This document shows, piece after piece, positions 1-6,701 of a DNA stretch of 16,906 nucleotides; within the stretch, counting starts at the first letter, position 1; each line of letters opens with the position of its first letter. The stretch lies in NCBI GenBank assembly GCA_038745295.1, contig JBCDLN010000054.1:1-16906 (forward strand), read 5' to 3'. The notes beneath the pieces were generated by a model. The model worked only from the letters and a program-made list of their open reading frames with translations. It was not told the DNA's origin and did not search any database. The translations under genes were made by a program, and so were the position numbers. Source of the stretch: Acuticoccus sp038745295. GTDB lineage: Bacteria; Pseudomonadota; Alphaproteobacteria; Rhizobiales; Amorphaceae.

Positions 1-2
1 CC

Positions 3-1097
3 GCTTCGACGCGTCCATCACACCCTCTTGCCGCAGAGGATGGCTTCAAGCTCGGCGTCTTTTCCGCGAATGCCGATGGCGGGCTTGCCATCACCACCGT
101 GCCGGAGCGTTGGCGGGCGTCATGGGCCGACAATGTGGCGGCGGCGCAGGTGGCGGATCGTGAGGGGCTTGATTTCTTTCTGCCCATTGCGCGGTGGCAA
201 GGGTTTGGGGGTGAGACGCGGGTGCGCGAGCACTCGTTTGAGACCTTCACCTGGGCCGCCGGACTGGCTGCGCTTACAACGCGCATGGCGATCTTCGCCA
301 CGGTTCACGTACCCCTCGTCCACCCGATCTACGCTGCCAAGGCGCTCGCCACCGTGGATCACATTTCAGGCGGGCGCGCGGGGCTCAACATTGTGTGCGG
401 GTGGAACCCGGCCGAGTTTGCGATGTTTGGCGTCACGCCTGATGAGCACGCCTATGACCGCGCGGCGGAGTGGATCACGATCATCGAGCGGGCGTACAAC
501 GAGGACGCGCCGTTTGACTTTGATGGCGCCTTCTACCAGCTCAAAGGCGTGGTGAGCCGGCCAGCAAGCCTTCAAGTCCCCCGGCCCATCACCATGAATG
601 CTGCTTTTGGCCCGCCCGGGCGCGACTTTGCGGCCGCCCATTGCGACATGCTCTTTTCCACCTTCAGCGACCTGGAGGATGGCGCCAAACACGTTGCGGA
701 CATTGGCGCGCGCGCGGCGCAGGTCGGGCGGCCGGTGGGGGTCTATACGGTCGGCCATGTGGTGTGCCGGCAAAGTGAGGACGAAGCCCAAGCAGCCTAT
801 GACCGCTACGCCCTCCACGAAGCCGATCACGCCGCCGTGGAGGCGCACATGGCCGGCAAGAGAGCCTATTCCCGCAGCCATGATGAAGCCGCTTTCACCC
901 GGTATGCGCAACGCTTTGCTGGCGGGGCAGGCACCTTTCCACTGGTGGGAACGCCAACCACCATCGCAGAGCAGCTCATTGCCATCCATCAGGCGGGGTA
1001 TAAAGGGGCGGCCCTTTCTTTCCTGAACTATACCGATGAGCTTCCGGGGTTTTGCGCGGGCGTTCTGCCGCTCTTGCGCGAGGCGGGGCTGAGATGA
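3..1097 (+). CDS. RutA-like flavin-dependent monooxygenase (luciferase-like family), 5' end outside window
   Basis: This is an FMN-dependent oxidoreductase of the bacterial luciferase superfamily that should use reduced flavin and O2 on a small organic substrate; it is probably cytoplasmic. The frame is open from base 3, giving 364 visible residues. The first beta strand (KLGVFSANADGGLAI) lies upstream of the only early internal start, GTG at 99, so the true start is left of the window. RutA-group motifs are visible: WQGFGGETR, the H-x-x-E-x-F-T segment, AT-x-DHISGGRAGLN and CGWNPAEF. RutA opens the uracil ring and its relatives cleave C-N, C-S or C-halogen bonds; the substrate here is unknown. 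It overlaps the aldolase gene by 4 bp (ATGA). No flavin reductase is adjacent, but one is encoded in the opposite-strand operon from 6038. Family assignment is firm; RutA-type chemistry is inferred. Confidence 0.9.
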   Translation, partial: ASTRPSHPLAAEDGFKLGVFSANADGGLAITTVPERWRASWADNVAAAQVADREGLDFFLPIARWQGFGGETRVREHSFETFTWAAGLAALTTRMAIFATVHVPLVHPIYAAKALATVDHISGGRAGLNIVCGWNPAEFAMFGVTPDEHAYDRAAEWITIIERAYNEDAPFDFDGAFYQLKGVVSRPASLQVPRPITMNAAFGPPGRDFAAAHCDMLFSTFSDLEDGAKHVADIGARAAQVGRPVGVYTVGHVVCRQSEDEAQAAYDRYALHEADHAAVEAHMAGKRAYSRSHDEAAFTRYAQRFAGGAGTFPLVGTPTTIAEQLIAIHQAGYKGAALSFLNYTDELPGFCAGVLPLLREAGLR

Positions 1098-1918
1098 CGG
1101 GGTTCGACCCGGCCGCGCCGCGCCTCAAGCCCCGTTTGGCGCAAGGGCCTGCTGTGGGCGCCGTTTGGTGCACCCTCGGCGCGCCTGTGATGGTGGAGGT
1201 GGCGTGCCGGTTTGCGCCTGATCTCATTGTCATCGACATGCAGCACGGTCTTTTCGATCGTCCTGGGCTGGAGGTGGCTGTGGGGCTTTCGACGGTGCCC
1301 GTTGCAGTGCGCACGCGCGATGATCACCCAGCGAGTATCGGCGAAGCGCTGGATGCAGGGGCTGAGGGGGTGATTGTGCCCCTTATTGAGAGCGCTGAGG
1401 CGGCGGCCGCGGTGGCGTCGTCCTGCCGCTATCCGCCGGACGGGCATCGCTCAGGAGGCGGCGTCCGCCCCCTTGCGGACATGGCAGCCCACGCCGCACA
1501 CGCCAACGCCGGCGTTGTAGCGGGCGTGATGATTGAGACGGAAAGAGGCGTGGAGGCTGCCTCAGAGATTGCCGCCTCAGGGGTCGATCTCGTCTTCATC
1601 GGGACCGGTGATCTTGCGCTTTCGCTGAGTGTGGCGCCTGGAAGCCCAGACCATGAGGCTGCGTGCGAGACGGTGCGGACCGCCGCCCAAGATGCCGGCA
1701 TTCCCTGCGGGATCTTTGCCATGGACGCCGGGTCAGCCGCGGCTCGGGCAGCAGCGGGCTACCACCTCTCCGTCGCCGCCATCGACCTTGATATCTTGGC
1801 CCATGGGATCAAGCACTCGGTGGAAACGTTCCGAGCCGCGCCCTTGCCGGCTCCCAAAGTGAAATCCAGAGCACGGCGGCGAACGCGCACCAGCGTGCGG
1901 CGCAAGAGCGGGTCTTAG
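1094..1918 (+). CDS. HpcH/HpaI-family aldolase / citrate lyase-like protein
   Basis: This 274-residue TIM-barrel protein belongs to the metal-dependent class II HpcH/HpaI aldolases, which reversibly cleave 2-oxo-hydroxy acids to pyruvate or a related oxoacid plus an aldehyde. Visible family elements are VGAVWCTLGAP near the N terminus, IDMQHG with the probable catalytic His51, VAVRTRDD with the probable Arg73, MIETERG with metal ligand Glu148, and FIGTGDLALS with metal ligand Asp173. The ATG at 1094 overlaps the upstream stop codon (ATGA) and is preferred over 1052, which lies inside the previous gene. The last 20 or so residues (254-274) form an unusual Lys/Arg-rich tail outside the catalytic fold. 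It ends 38 bp from the convergent DUF35 gene. The family is clear; the substrate is not, and CoA-ester lyases of the same superfamily are an alternative. Confidence 0.88.
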   Translation: MTGFDPAAPRLKPRLAQGPAVGAVWCTLGAPVMVEVACRFAPDLIVIDMQHGLFDRPGLEVAVGLSTVPVAVRTRDDHPASIGEALDAGAEGVIVPLIESAEAAAAVASSCRYPPDGHRSGGGVRPLADMAAHAAHANAGVVAGVMIETERGVEAASEIAASGVDLVFIGTGDLALSLSVAPGSPDHEAACETVRTAAQDAGIPCGIFAMDAGSAAARAAAGYHLSVAAIDLDILAHGIKHSVETFRAAPLPAPKVKSRARRRTRTSVRRKSGS

Positions 1919-1956
1919 CGAGGGGATCGTGTGTCGTCGGCGGGCCGCGCTGCTGT

Positions 1957-2310
1957 TCAGTTGTCGTCCTGGCGCGTTGCAGGTGCAGCTGACAGCACCT
2001 GACGGCCGTGGTGGTCTTGTGACAGGCTGACGTTGACGGGGTCGCCAATTTCAAAAGCGGTTGGCGCGAACGCGATGACTTGGGGACCCGCACGAAGGGC
2101 GACTGTCGCAAGGGCGCGGGGCAGCGACGCATCGAATGCCGTGTCGAGGCTCACGTGGAGGGAGGTTCTTGCCAGCACTGTGCCGCGGCTGTCGGCCGGT
2201 GCCCAAGGCGCCCCCTCTGGCAGCAGGGTGTGACAGTGCGGGCAGATGGTGCGCGCCGGCCAATGGAAGGCCCCGCAGGAGGGGCAGTGGGGGAGGGTGA
2301 GGGCGCTCAC
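1957..2310 (-). CDS. DUF35 Zn-ribbon / OB-fold protein, partner of the thiolase-fold enzyme
   Basis: This 117-residue protein has an N-terminal rubredoxin-like zinc ribbon with Cys9-x2-Cys12 and Cys23-x2-Cys26, followed by an OB-fold of about 80 residues. DUF35 proteins are obligate partners of thiolase-superfamily enzymes (Ltp2, archaeal HMG-CoA synthesis), where they bind CoA-ester substrates or scaffold a complex. I chose the GTG start at 2310. It overlaps the thiolase stop codon by 4 bp (GTGA), has a GGAGGG-type ribosome site about 9 nt upstream, and places the Zn ribbon right at the N terminus. An ATG-equivalent start at 2349 would add 13 residues without family similarity. It is the last gene of the minus-strand operon. 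Acyl-carrier or substrate-channelling roles are inferred from family. Confidence 0.88.
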   Translation of the reverse strand: MSALTLPHCPSCGAFHWPARTICPHCHTLLPEGAPWAPADSRGTVLARTSLHVSLDTAFDASLPRALATVALRAGPQVIAFAPTAFEIGDPVNVSLSQDHHGRQVLSAAPATRQDDN

Positions 2311-3479
2311 GCCCGCCGGCCCTCCGCCAAGAGGGCAGCGGTGGCGCAAAGACCGCGGTCGAAGTTTGCCATCCCATACCCCGCCACAAGGGCTGTGCGT
2401 GCCCTTTCAACCGCCCAGCCCTCGGCGAGGCCAGTGACCTGCCGCAGCCCTTCGACCAGCCCAAGGTGACCGCCTGCGGCCCCTGCTTGACCTGCCGAGA
2501 GCTGACCGCCGGATGTGTTGATGGGGAGCCGTCCGTCCCGATCGCGCGTCAAAGTGCGGACAAAGGCTGCCGCTTCCCCTTCACTGCAAAACCCCAAGTC
2601 TTCGAGCTGGATGAACGACATCACCGGGTAGTCGTCATAGGTTTCGATACAATCGACCGTGTCGGGTGTGGTCCCGCTTTGCGCCCAAAAGGCAGCCTCG
2701 TCCATGGCCCAGCCGCCCCTTGTTTGGACCGGGTCATCGCAGAAGGCGTTGTGGCGCTCCAGCGTTGCGAGGCGGCGCGCATAGGGAAGGCCCGCCGCCT
2801 CGGCATCGCGCATATGCATTACCAAGCAACCTTCGCCGCCGGCAACGGGCATGACGCAGTCATAAAGGCAAAGGGGCTCGGCGATGGGCCGCGCGCTCAT
2901 ATAGGCGCTCAGGTCAAGTGGACGGTCGCGGAAGATGGCATGGGGCACACCTTGCGCGTTGTTGCGCTGGGCAACGCAGAGCGCGCCAAAGTCTTCTCGC
3001 GCGGCGCCAAAGCGATGCATGTAGTGGTCGGTGATCAGGGCGAAGACAGCGTTGGGCCCGCCCGCGCCATAGGGCCACACAGCATCGCGGGCGAACACGG
3101 AAAAGTCCTCCACAATTTTGGAAAAGCTTGTGGCGTCGTTCTTGTCAGCGCCGATGATGGCAACGGTGCGCACGTCCCCCGCCGCCACCATCCGCGCGGC
3201 TCTGCGCACCGCAGCAATGGCGCTGGCGCCGCCCAGGATGGGCTGATCCACATAACGGCAGCTGAGCCCAAGATGCTCCACCATCGCAATGGCTGTATCG
3301 GGGGCGAGTGTGAAGCTTGCGATGCTGAGGCCATCCAACTCGCCCATCGGCATCCGCGCCTTTTTCATGACGCCTGACAAGACTTCCGCAATCAGGCGCT
3401 GGGTGGACTTTGTCGAGAAGCGCTCAGGCACCAGCGAGAAGGGCGCGCAAAGCGCAATATCGTAGTAGCCAGCGCTCAC
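2307..3479 (-). CDS. Thiolase-fold protein lacking thiolase catalytic residues (Ltp2/SCP-x-like)
   Basis: This 390-residue thiolase-superfamily protein is usually annotated as thiolase, acetyl-CoA acetyltransferase or lipid-transfer protein. The nucleophile region reads ILGGASAIAAV (81-91) with no Cys. The GHP motif is replaced by NTSGGQLSAGQAG (321-333). The C-terminal C-x-G loop is replaced by VAGYGMANFD (365-374). It keeps CIETYDDYPVM (277-287), characteristic of the DUF35-partnered group. In actinobacteria, Ltp2 of this group with a DUF35 partner performs a retro-aldol cleavage of a CoA thioester using tyrosines. By analogy this may be a C-C bond-cleaving aldolase rather than a beta-ketothiolase. 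The GTG start overlaps the upstream ligase stop (GTGA), and the DUF35 gene follows with another GTGA overlap. Fold assignment is firm; reaction type is inferred. Confidence 0.9.
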   Translation of the reverse strand: MSAGYYDIALCAPFSLVPERFSTKSTQRLIAEVLSGVMKKARMPMGELDGLSIASFTLAPDTAIAMVEHLGLSCRYVDQPILGGASAIAAVRRAARMVAAGDVRTVAIIGADKNDATSFSKIVEDFSVFARDAVWPYGAGGPNAVFALITDHYMHRFGAAREDFGALCVAQRNNAQGVPHAIFRDRPLDLSAYMSARPIAEPLCLYDCVMPVAGGEGCLVMHMRDAEAAGLPYARRLATLERHNAFCDDPVQTRGGWAMDEAAFWAQSGTTPDTVDCIETYDDYPVMSFIQLEDLGFCSEGEAAAFVRTLTRDRDGRLPINTSGGQLSAGQAGAAGGHLGLVEGLRQVTGLAEGWAVERARTALVAGYGMANFDRGLCATAALLAEGRRA

Positions 3480-5119
3480 GCCCTGCGCGTTTTGTGGGCG
3501 CGCAGGTCGAAGGCTTTGCCGCTCTGGACCGTTTCCGCTGCCAAGTGTTTCAAAACGCCCCTTTGGACCTTTTGCGTTGTCGTCACGGGGAGCGCGTCCT
3601 GAAACGCAATGTAACCTGGTGCTTTATAGTAAGCGAGTTGGCTGAGCGCGTAACGCACCAAGTCTTCGGCAAGATCTTGGCCAGCGTGGTCGTCGGCCGC
3701 CGGGACGACCAGCGCGAAGACTTCTTCGTTGCGGATCGGGTCGGGGACGGGGGAGACGGCGGCCGCACGCACACCCTCGTGGGTGAGGAGCATGGCCTCC
3801 ACCTCCACCGCCGCAATATTCTCACCGGAGCGGCGGATGATGTTCTTCTTGCGGTCCACAAAGATGAGATCACCTTTGTCCCAGCGCACCACATCGCCGG
3901 TGTGAAACCAGCCGTCCCGCCAGGCGGCCGCGGTGGCGGCGTCATCTTTGTGGTAGCCGCTGAAAAAGCCGTACCGCGGGTCCGGCCCCGAACGCCTCAC
4001 CAAGAGTTCGCCCGGCCCGTCACCGGCGTCTGCGCCATCGTCGCCGGCGAGCATCACCTCAACCTCTGGCCCGGGGCGGCCGAAGGCTTTGCGGCCCACC
4101 TGCCGCGGCGTGCGGTTCGCAACAATGCAAGCGCCCGCGCCGGTCTCCGTCATCGCCCAGGCTTCGATGAGGGGGAAGCCAAACCTTGCCTCAAACGGTG
4201 CATGAAGCGGCGGCTCCACATTGGCGCCAAAGCCAAAGCGCACCGCATGGTCACGGTCGCCCGGGGTTTGCGCCGCTTTCATCAGCATCGCCGGCATCAC
4301 GCCCAAGTAGTGCACCACTGTCGCGCCGGAGCTGCGCACGCTGTGCCACCATGTGCTCGGGTGGAAGCGGTCAAGCACCGTCAGGCAGCCGCCCACCGCA
4401 ATCATCGCCATCACCGAATAGGCGAGGGCATTCATATGAAAGAGCGGCAGGGGAGTGAGCATCGTGTCACCGTCTTCAAGCGCGCAAAGCCCGCCCGCCT
4501 CCCGATACCAGCGCCCAGCCTCCAGAAAGTAAGTATTCGACAAGATGCAGCCTTTGGGACCGCCCGTGGTGCCTGAAGTATAAAGGAGCGCGGCCTCGCG
4601 GTTTGGGTCGGCCGGCGCTGTGGCCGCCTGCGGCGGGCCGATGGCGGGGAACGGATCGCCCATTGCCACGACCTCACAACCACCCACAGCGGCAGTCGCC
4701 CGCTGAAGATCGGCGCATCGATGGGGTGTTGCGACGGCGAGCCGGGGCGCTCCGTGCTGCGCAACATGGCTGAGTTCAGCTTGTCGCCAGTCAGGATTGA
4801 TAGGAATGAGCGATGCGCCCACCTGATTGAGCGCCAAAAAGTGCTCAAACAGGCCGGGCCGATTCTCAAGGAGGACGGCGACACGGTCCCCGACGCCGAT
4901 GCCGGCAGCCGCATAGGCCTCTGCCAGGGTGCGCGCGGCCGCCAGCACATCGCGGTAGAGGATGGGGCCGGCGGTGATGGCGTAGTGGGTTGCCGTCTCA
5001 TCGAGCACATTGAGGAAAGCGCGGTCTGGGACCCGCCTTGCCGTTGCGGCAAAGGCGCCCGCAACGCTAGCCGTTGCGGCAAAGGCGTCGGCAACGCTAG
5101 CCGTCACGGGTGTTCTCAT
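3476..5119 (-). CDS. Acyl-CoA synthetase (AMP-forming, ANL superfamily)
   Basis: This adenylating enzyme should activate a carboxylic acid to its CoA thioester through an acyl-AMP. With the ATG at 5119 it has 547 residues, normal for the family. Motifs in order: the phosphate-binding loop YTSGTTGGPKG (180-190), AMTETG (322-327), WFHTGD (404-409), the hinge RKKNIIRRSGENI (423-435), and the catalytic lysine in TTTQKVQR (Lys517). Its overall look is closest to crotonobetaine/carnitine-CoA ligase-like and medium-chain acyl-CoA synthetases. Residues 7-26 are a ten-residue repeat (ASVADAFAAT / ASVAGAFAAT) produced by a 30-bp tandem duplication. The start overlaps the flavin reductase 3' end by 23 bp; GTG at 5107 is a possible alternative. 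No strong ribosome site is visible for either start, suggesting translational coupling. The substrate is unknown. Confidence 0.93.
   Translation of the reverse strand: MRTPVTASVADAFAATASVAGAFAATARRVPDRAFLNVLDETATHYAITAGPILYRDVLAAARTLAEAYAAAGIGVGDRVAVLLENRPGLFEHFLALNQVGASLIPINPDWRQAELSHVAQHGAPRLAVATPHRCADLQRATAAVGGCEVVAMGDPFPAIGPPQAATAPADPNREAALLYTSGTTGGPKGCILSNTYFLEAGRWYREAGGLCALEDGDTMLTPLPLFHMNALAYSVMAMIAVGGCLTVLDRFHPSTWWHSVRSSGATVVHYLGVMPAMLMKAAQTPGDRDHAVRFGFGANVEPPLHAPFEARFGFPLIEAWAMTETGAGACIVANRTPRQVGRKAFGRPGPEVEVMLAGDDGADAGDGPGELLVRRSGPDPRYGFFSGYHKDDAATAAAWRDGWFHTGDVVRWDKGDLIFVDRKKNIIRRSGENIAAVEVEAMLLTHEGVRAAAVSPVPDPIRNEEVFALVVPAADDHAGQDLAEDLVRYALSQLAYYKAPGYIAFQDALPVTTTQKVQRGVLKHLAAETVQSGKAFDLRAHKTRRA
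5041..5100. repeat. 30-bp tandem duplication (two copies)
   Basis: Bases 5041-5070 and 5071-5100 are adjacent copies of a 30-bp unit starting CCGTTGCGGCAAAGGCG and ending GCAACGCTAG, differing at two positions in the middle triplet (CCC versus TCG). The unit length keeps frame. On the minus strand it encodes a duplicated decapeptide at the N terminus of the acyl-CoA synthetase, and the right-hand copy contains the TAG stop codon of the flavin reductase gene. Confidence 0.95.
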
Positions 5120-6038
5120 GGTGGAGGACGAGCTTGCGCAACAGGTTGCGCAGGAGCTCCACCTCGGTGCTGTCGAGGGCGGATGTGGAGCGCTCTTCAA
5201 GGGCTGCCGCTTGGCGCACCAAGTCGCTCAGCCGCTCACGGCCGCCGGGGGTGATGAACGGCACGCCCCCGTCGTCGCCGATAAGCTGTGCGCTGAGCAA
5301 AGCCTGTCGCGCCTCGGTGTAGCTTGTGAGGGAAAGCATGGTGCGGGTGAGAAGTTCATCATCAGCCGTCGGGCCTACTGTGGCGAGGATCGCCAGTATG
5401 CGCATTTGGTAGCCTGTGGCATCGCCCGCGGCGAGGGCCCCGGAGAACGCCCTAAACATGTGATTGTACGCGCGAAAGAGCAGCGGGACGAGAAAGTCGT
5501 CATAAGGGTGCCGGTCGGCAGCATCCGGCACCGTTTCGCTGAGCTGGCCAGGGTGGGGCGCCACCACACCATAGCGCCCCTGCGCAAACACCAACGGGCG
5601 CCGGTCGCTGCGCGAAAAGTGGACCACTTTGCCCACCACAATCGCGTGGTCGCCGCCATCAAAGACGGCATGGCGGGTGCACTCAAACTGCGCCACACAC
5701 CCTGCAATGAGCGGCACGTTGCCATGCCCGGCCCTCACGGGAACGCCGGCGAATTTATCGTCAGACGGTTTGGCGAACTTGTTGGAAAGATCGGCTTGAT
5801 CTTGGGCAAGCACCGAAAACGCAAAGGCCTGCGCCTCAACAAACGCCTCAAAGGAATGGGCTTTGCGATCCACCGACCACAGCACCAGCGGCGGATCGAG
5901 GGAAACTGACGCAAACGAGTTGGCGGTCATCCCCACCGGCTCATCGCCCGCGCTGCGGCAGGTGACGATGGTGACACCAGTTGAGAACATCCCAAGGGCT
6001 TGGCGAAAGGTCCGGCTGTCGAAAGGGGCGTCGGTCAC
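5097..6038 (-). CDS. Flavin reductase with C-terminal MarR-like domain (two-component monooxygenase reductase)
   Basis: This 313-residue fusion has an N-terminal flavin reductase domain of the HpaC/RutF/DIM6-NTAB fold (about 1-165). It shows FRQALGMFSTGVTIVTC (11-27), PVGMTANSFASVSLDPPL (34-51), the AFAFSVL strand (71-77) and DGGDHAIVVGKV (127-138). A helical winged-helix, MarR-like domain occupies about 180-310. It should reduce FMN or FAD with NAD(P)H for a partner monooxygenase. The same architecture occurs in the C1 reductase of Acinetobacter 4-hydroxyphenylacetate hydroxylase, where the MarR-like tail represses the reductase until the aromatic substrate binds. The GTG start at 6038 overlaps the V4R stop codon (GTGA). 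The likely partner oxygenase is the RutA-like protein at the left edge, about 4 kb away on the other strand. Substrate-gated activity is inferred. Confidence 0.9.
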   Translation of the reverse strand: MTDAPFDSRTFRQALGMFSTGVTIVTCRSAGDEPVGMTANSFASVSLDPPLVLWSVDRKAHSFEAFVEAQAFAFSVLAQDQADLSNKFAKPSDDKFAGVPVRAGHGNVPLIAGCVAQFECTRHAVFDGGDHAIVVGKVVHFSRSDRRPLVFAQGRYGVVAPHPGQLSETVPDAADRHPYDDFLVPLLFRAYNHMFRAFSGALAAGDATGYQMRILAILATVGPTADDELLTRTMLSLTSYTEARQALLSAQLIGDDGGVPFITPGGRERLSDLVRQAAALEERSTSALDSTEVELLRNLLRKLVLHHENTRDG

Positions 6039-6523
6039 AAAGGGTCGGGCTCGATTTCAAACCGGCAGTAGGGGGCGCCACTGGCGACACACTGGGTCTC
6101 TCTGGCGGTGTACCGGACGCCTCTGATGTGGCTCGCGACGGCGCCTGCCATTCCGCAAATGGGATGGCAGGCAGGGCCGTCGAAGGTGGCGCCAGCGGCA
6201 AAAGGGCTGTTTTCCACAATGAGCGAAAACGGCCCGTCCCGACGCTCAAACCGCCAAATCCCCCATCCTAGGGCAGGCGCTGTTGCCTCAATCACATCAA
6301 GGAGTTTGTCGGGCCCTGCTGCGGCCACATTGGTGGCCGCCGACCGTCCGCCGTGCTCGGTAATGGAGGCTTTGAAGGCGTTGAGCGCGTCGGCGCGGGC
6401 GTCATCGGCAAGGCGCGCGAAGATCCCCATCAGCGCGTCGGGCCGGATCATCATATAGCGGATATCGCCATCATAGACGGCGCCGCTTTGAGGGTCGGCC
6501 TTGAAGCGGGCGTCCATGCGCAT
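6035..6523 (-). CDS. Stand-alone V4R (4-vinyl reductase) domain protein
   Basis: This is a small protein of 162 residues with the ATG at 6523; GTG at 6553 or ATG at 6517 are also possible. ATG 6523 has a GGGAG-type site about 12 nt upstream. The N-terminal part (about 1-60, including DIRYMMIRPDALMG) resembles the pre-V4R region seen in V4R regulators. The C-terminal part is a V4R domain with Cys119, Cys123, Cys145 and Cys153 in CHPICGMAG and ETQCVASGAPYCRFEI. V4R domains bind small hydrophobic ligands, for example in phenol-sensing NtrC-type activators (DmpR/PoxR) and in BchJ. No DNA-binding or output domain is attached. It is the first gene of the minus-strand operon and overlaps the flavin reductase start by 4 bp. 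A ligand- or metal-binding accessory role is plausible; no function is established here. Confidence 0.82.
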   Translation of the reverse strand: MRMDARFKADPQSGAVYDGDIRYMMIRPDALMGIFARLADDARADALNAFKASITEHGGRSAATNVAAAGPDKLLDVIEATAPALGWGIWRFERRDGPFSLIVENSPFAAGATFDGPACHPICGMAGAVASHIRGVRYTARETQCVASGAPYCRFEIEPDPL

Positions 6524-6701
6524 CAACGCCCGCCGCTCCCTGCGACCAGCCACGTCCTGCCGTCCATCCCATCAGGGTGCGGCCACGCCGCTCGCCAAAA
6601 CCTCTTCATCGGCGCCATCTTACCTCATCGCGCATCAGCTGGTAGAGCAAAAAACGGGTGGTCACCGGGTGTCGCCATCCGCGACTTTGAGGAGTGTGGT
6701 C

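Noticed and set aside
1919..1956. Terminator or small gene in the convergent gap after the aldolase
   Set aside because: No stable hairpin plus T-run and no start codon with a ribosome site.
2466..3377. 303-codon plus-strand frame opposite the thiolase-fold gene
   Set aside because: No domain or plausible ribosome site; fully covered by a confidently assigned gene on the other strand.
3410..4576. 388-codon open frame on the plus strand opposite the acyl-CoA synthetase
   Set aside because: Antisense shadow typical of GC-rich DNA; no recognisable domain, while the opposite strand carries all ANL motifs.
5010..5909. 299-codon plus-strand frame opposite the flavin reductase
   Set aside because: Low-complexity, Arg/His-rich translation without family motifs; shadow frame.
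6554..6701. Sigma-70 promoters for the divergent V4R operon and FAD dehydrogenase
   Set aside because: TTGCTC and TAAGAT-like boxes exist on the minus strand but with about 22 nt spacing; no acceptable pair on either strand by eye.
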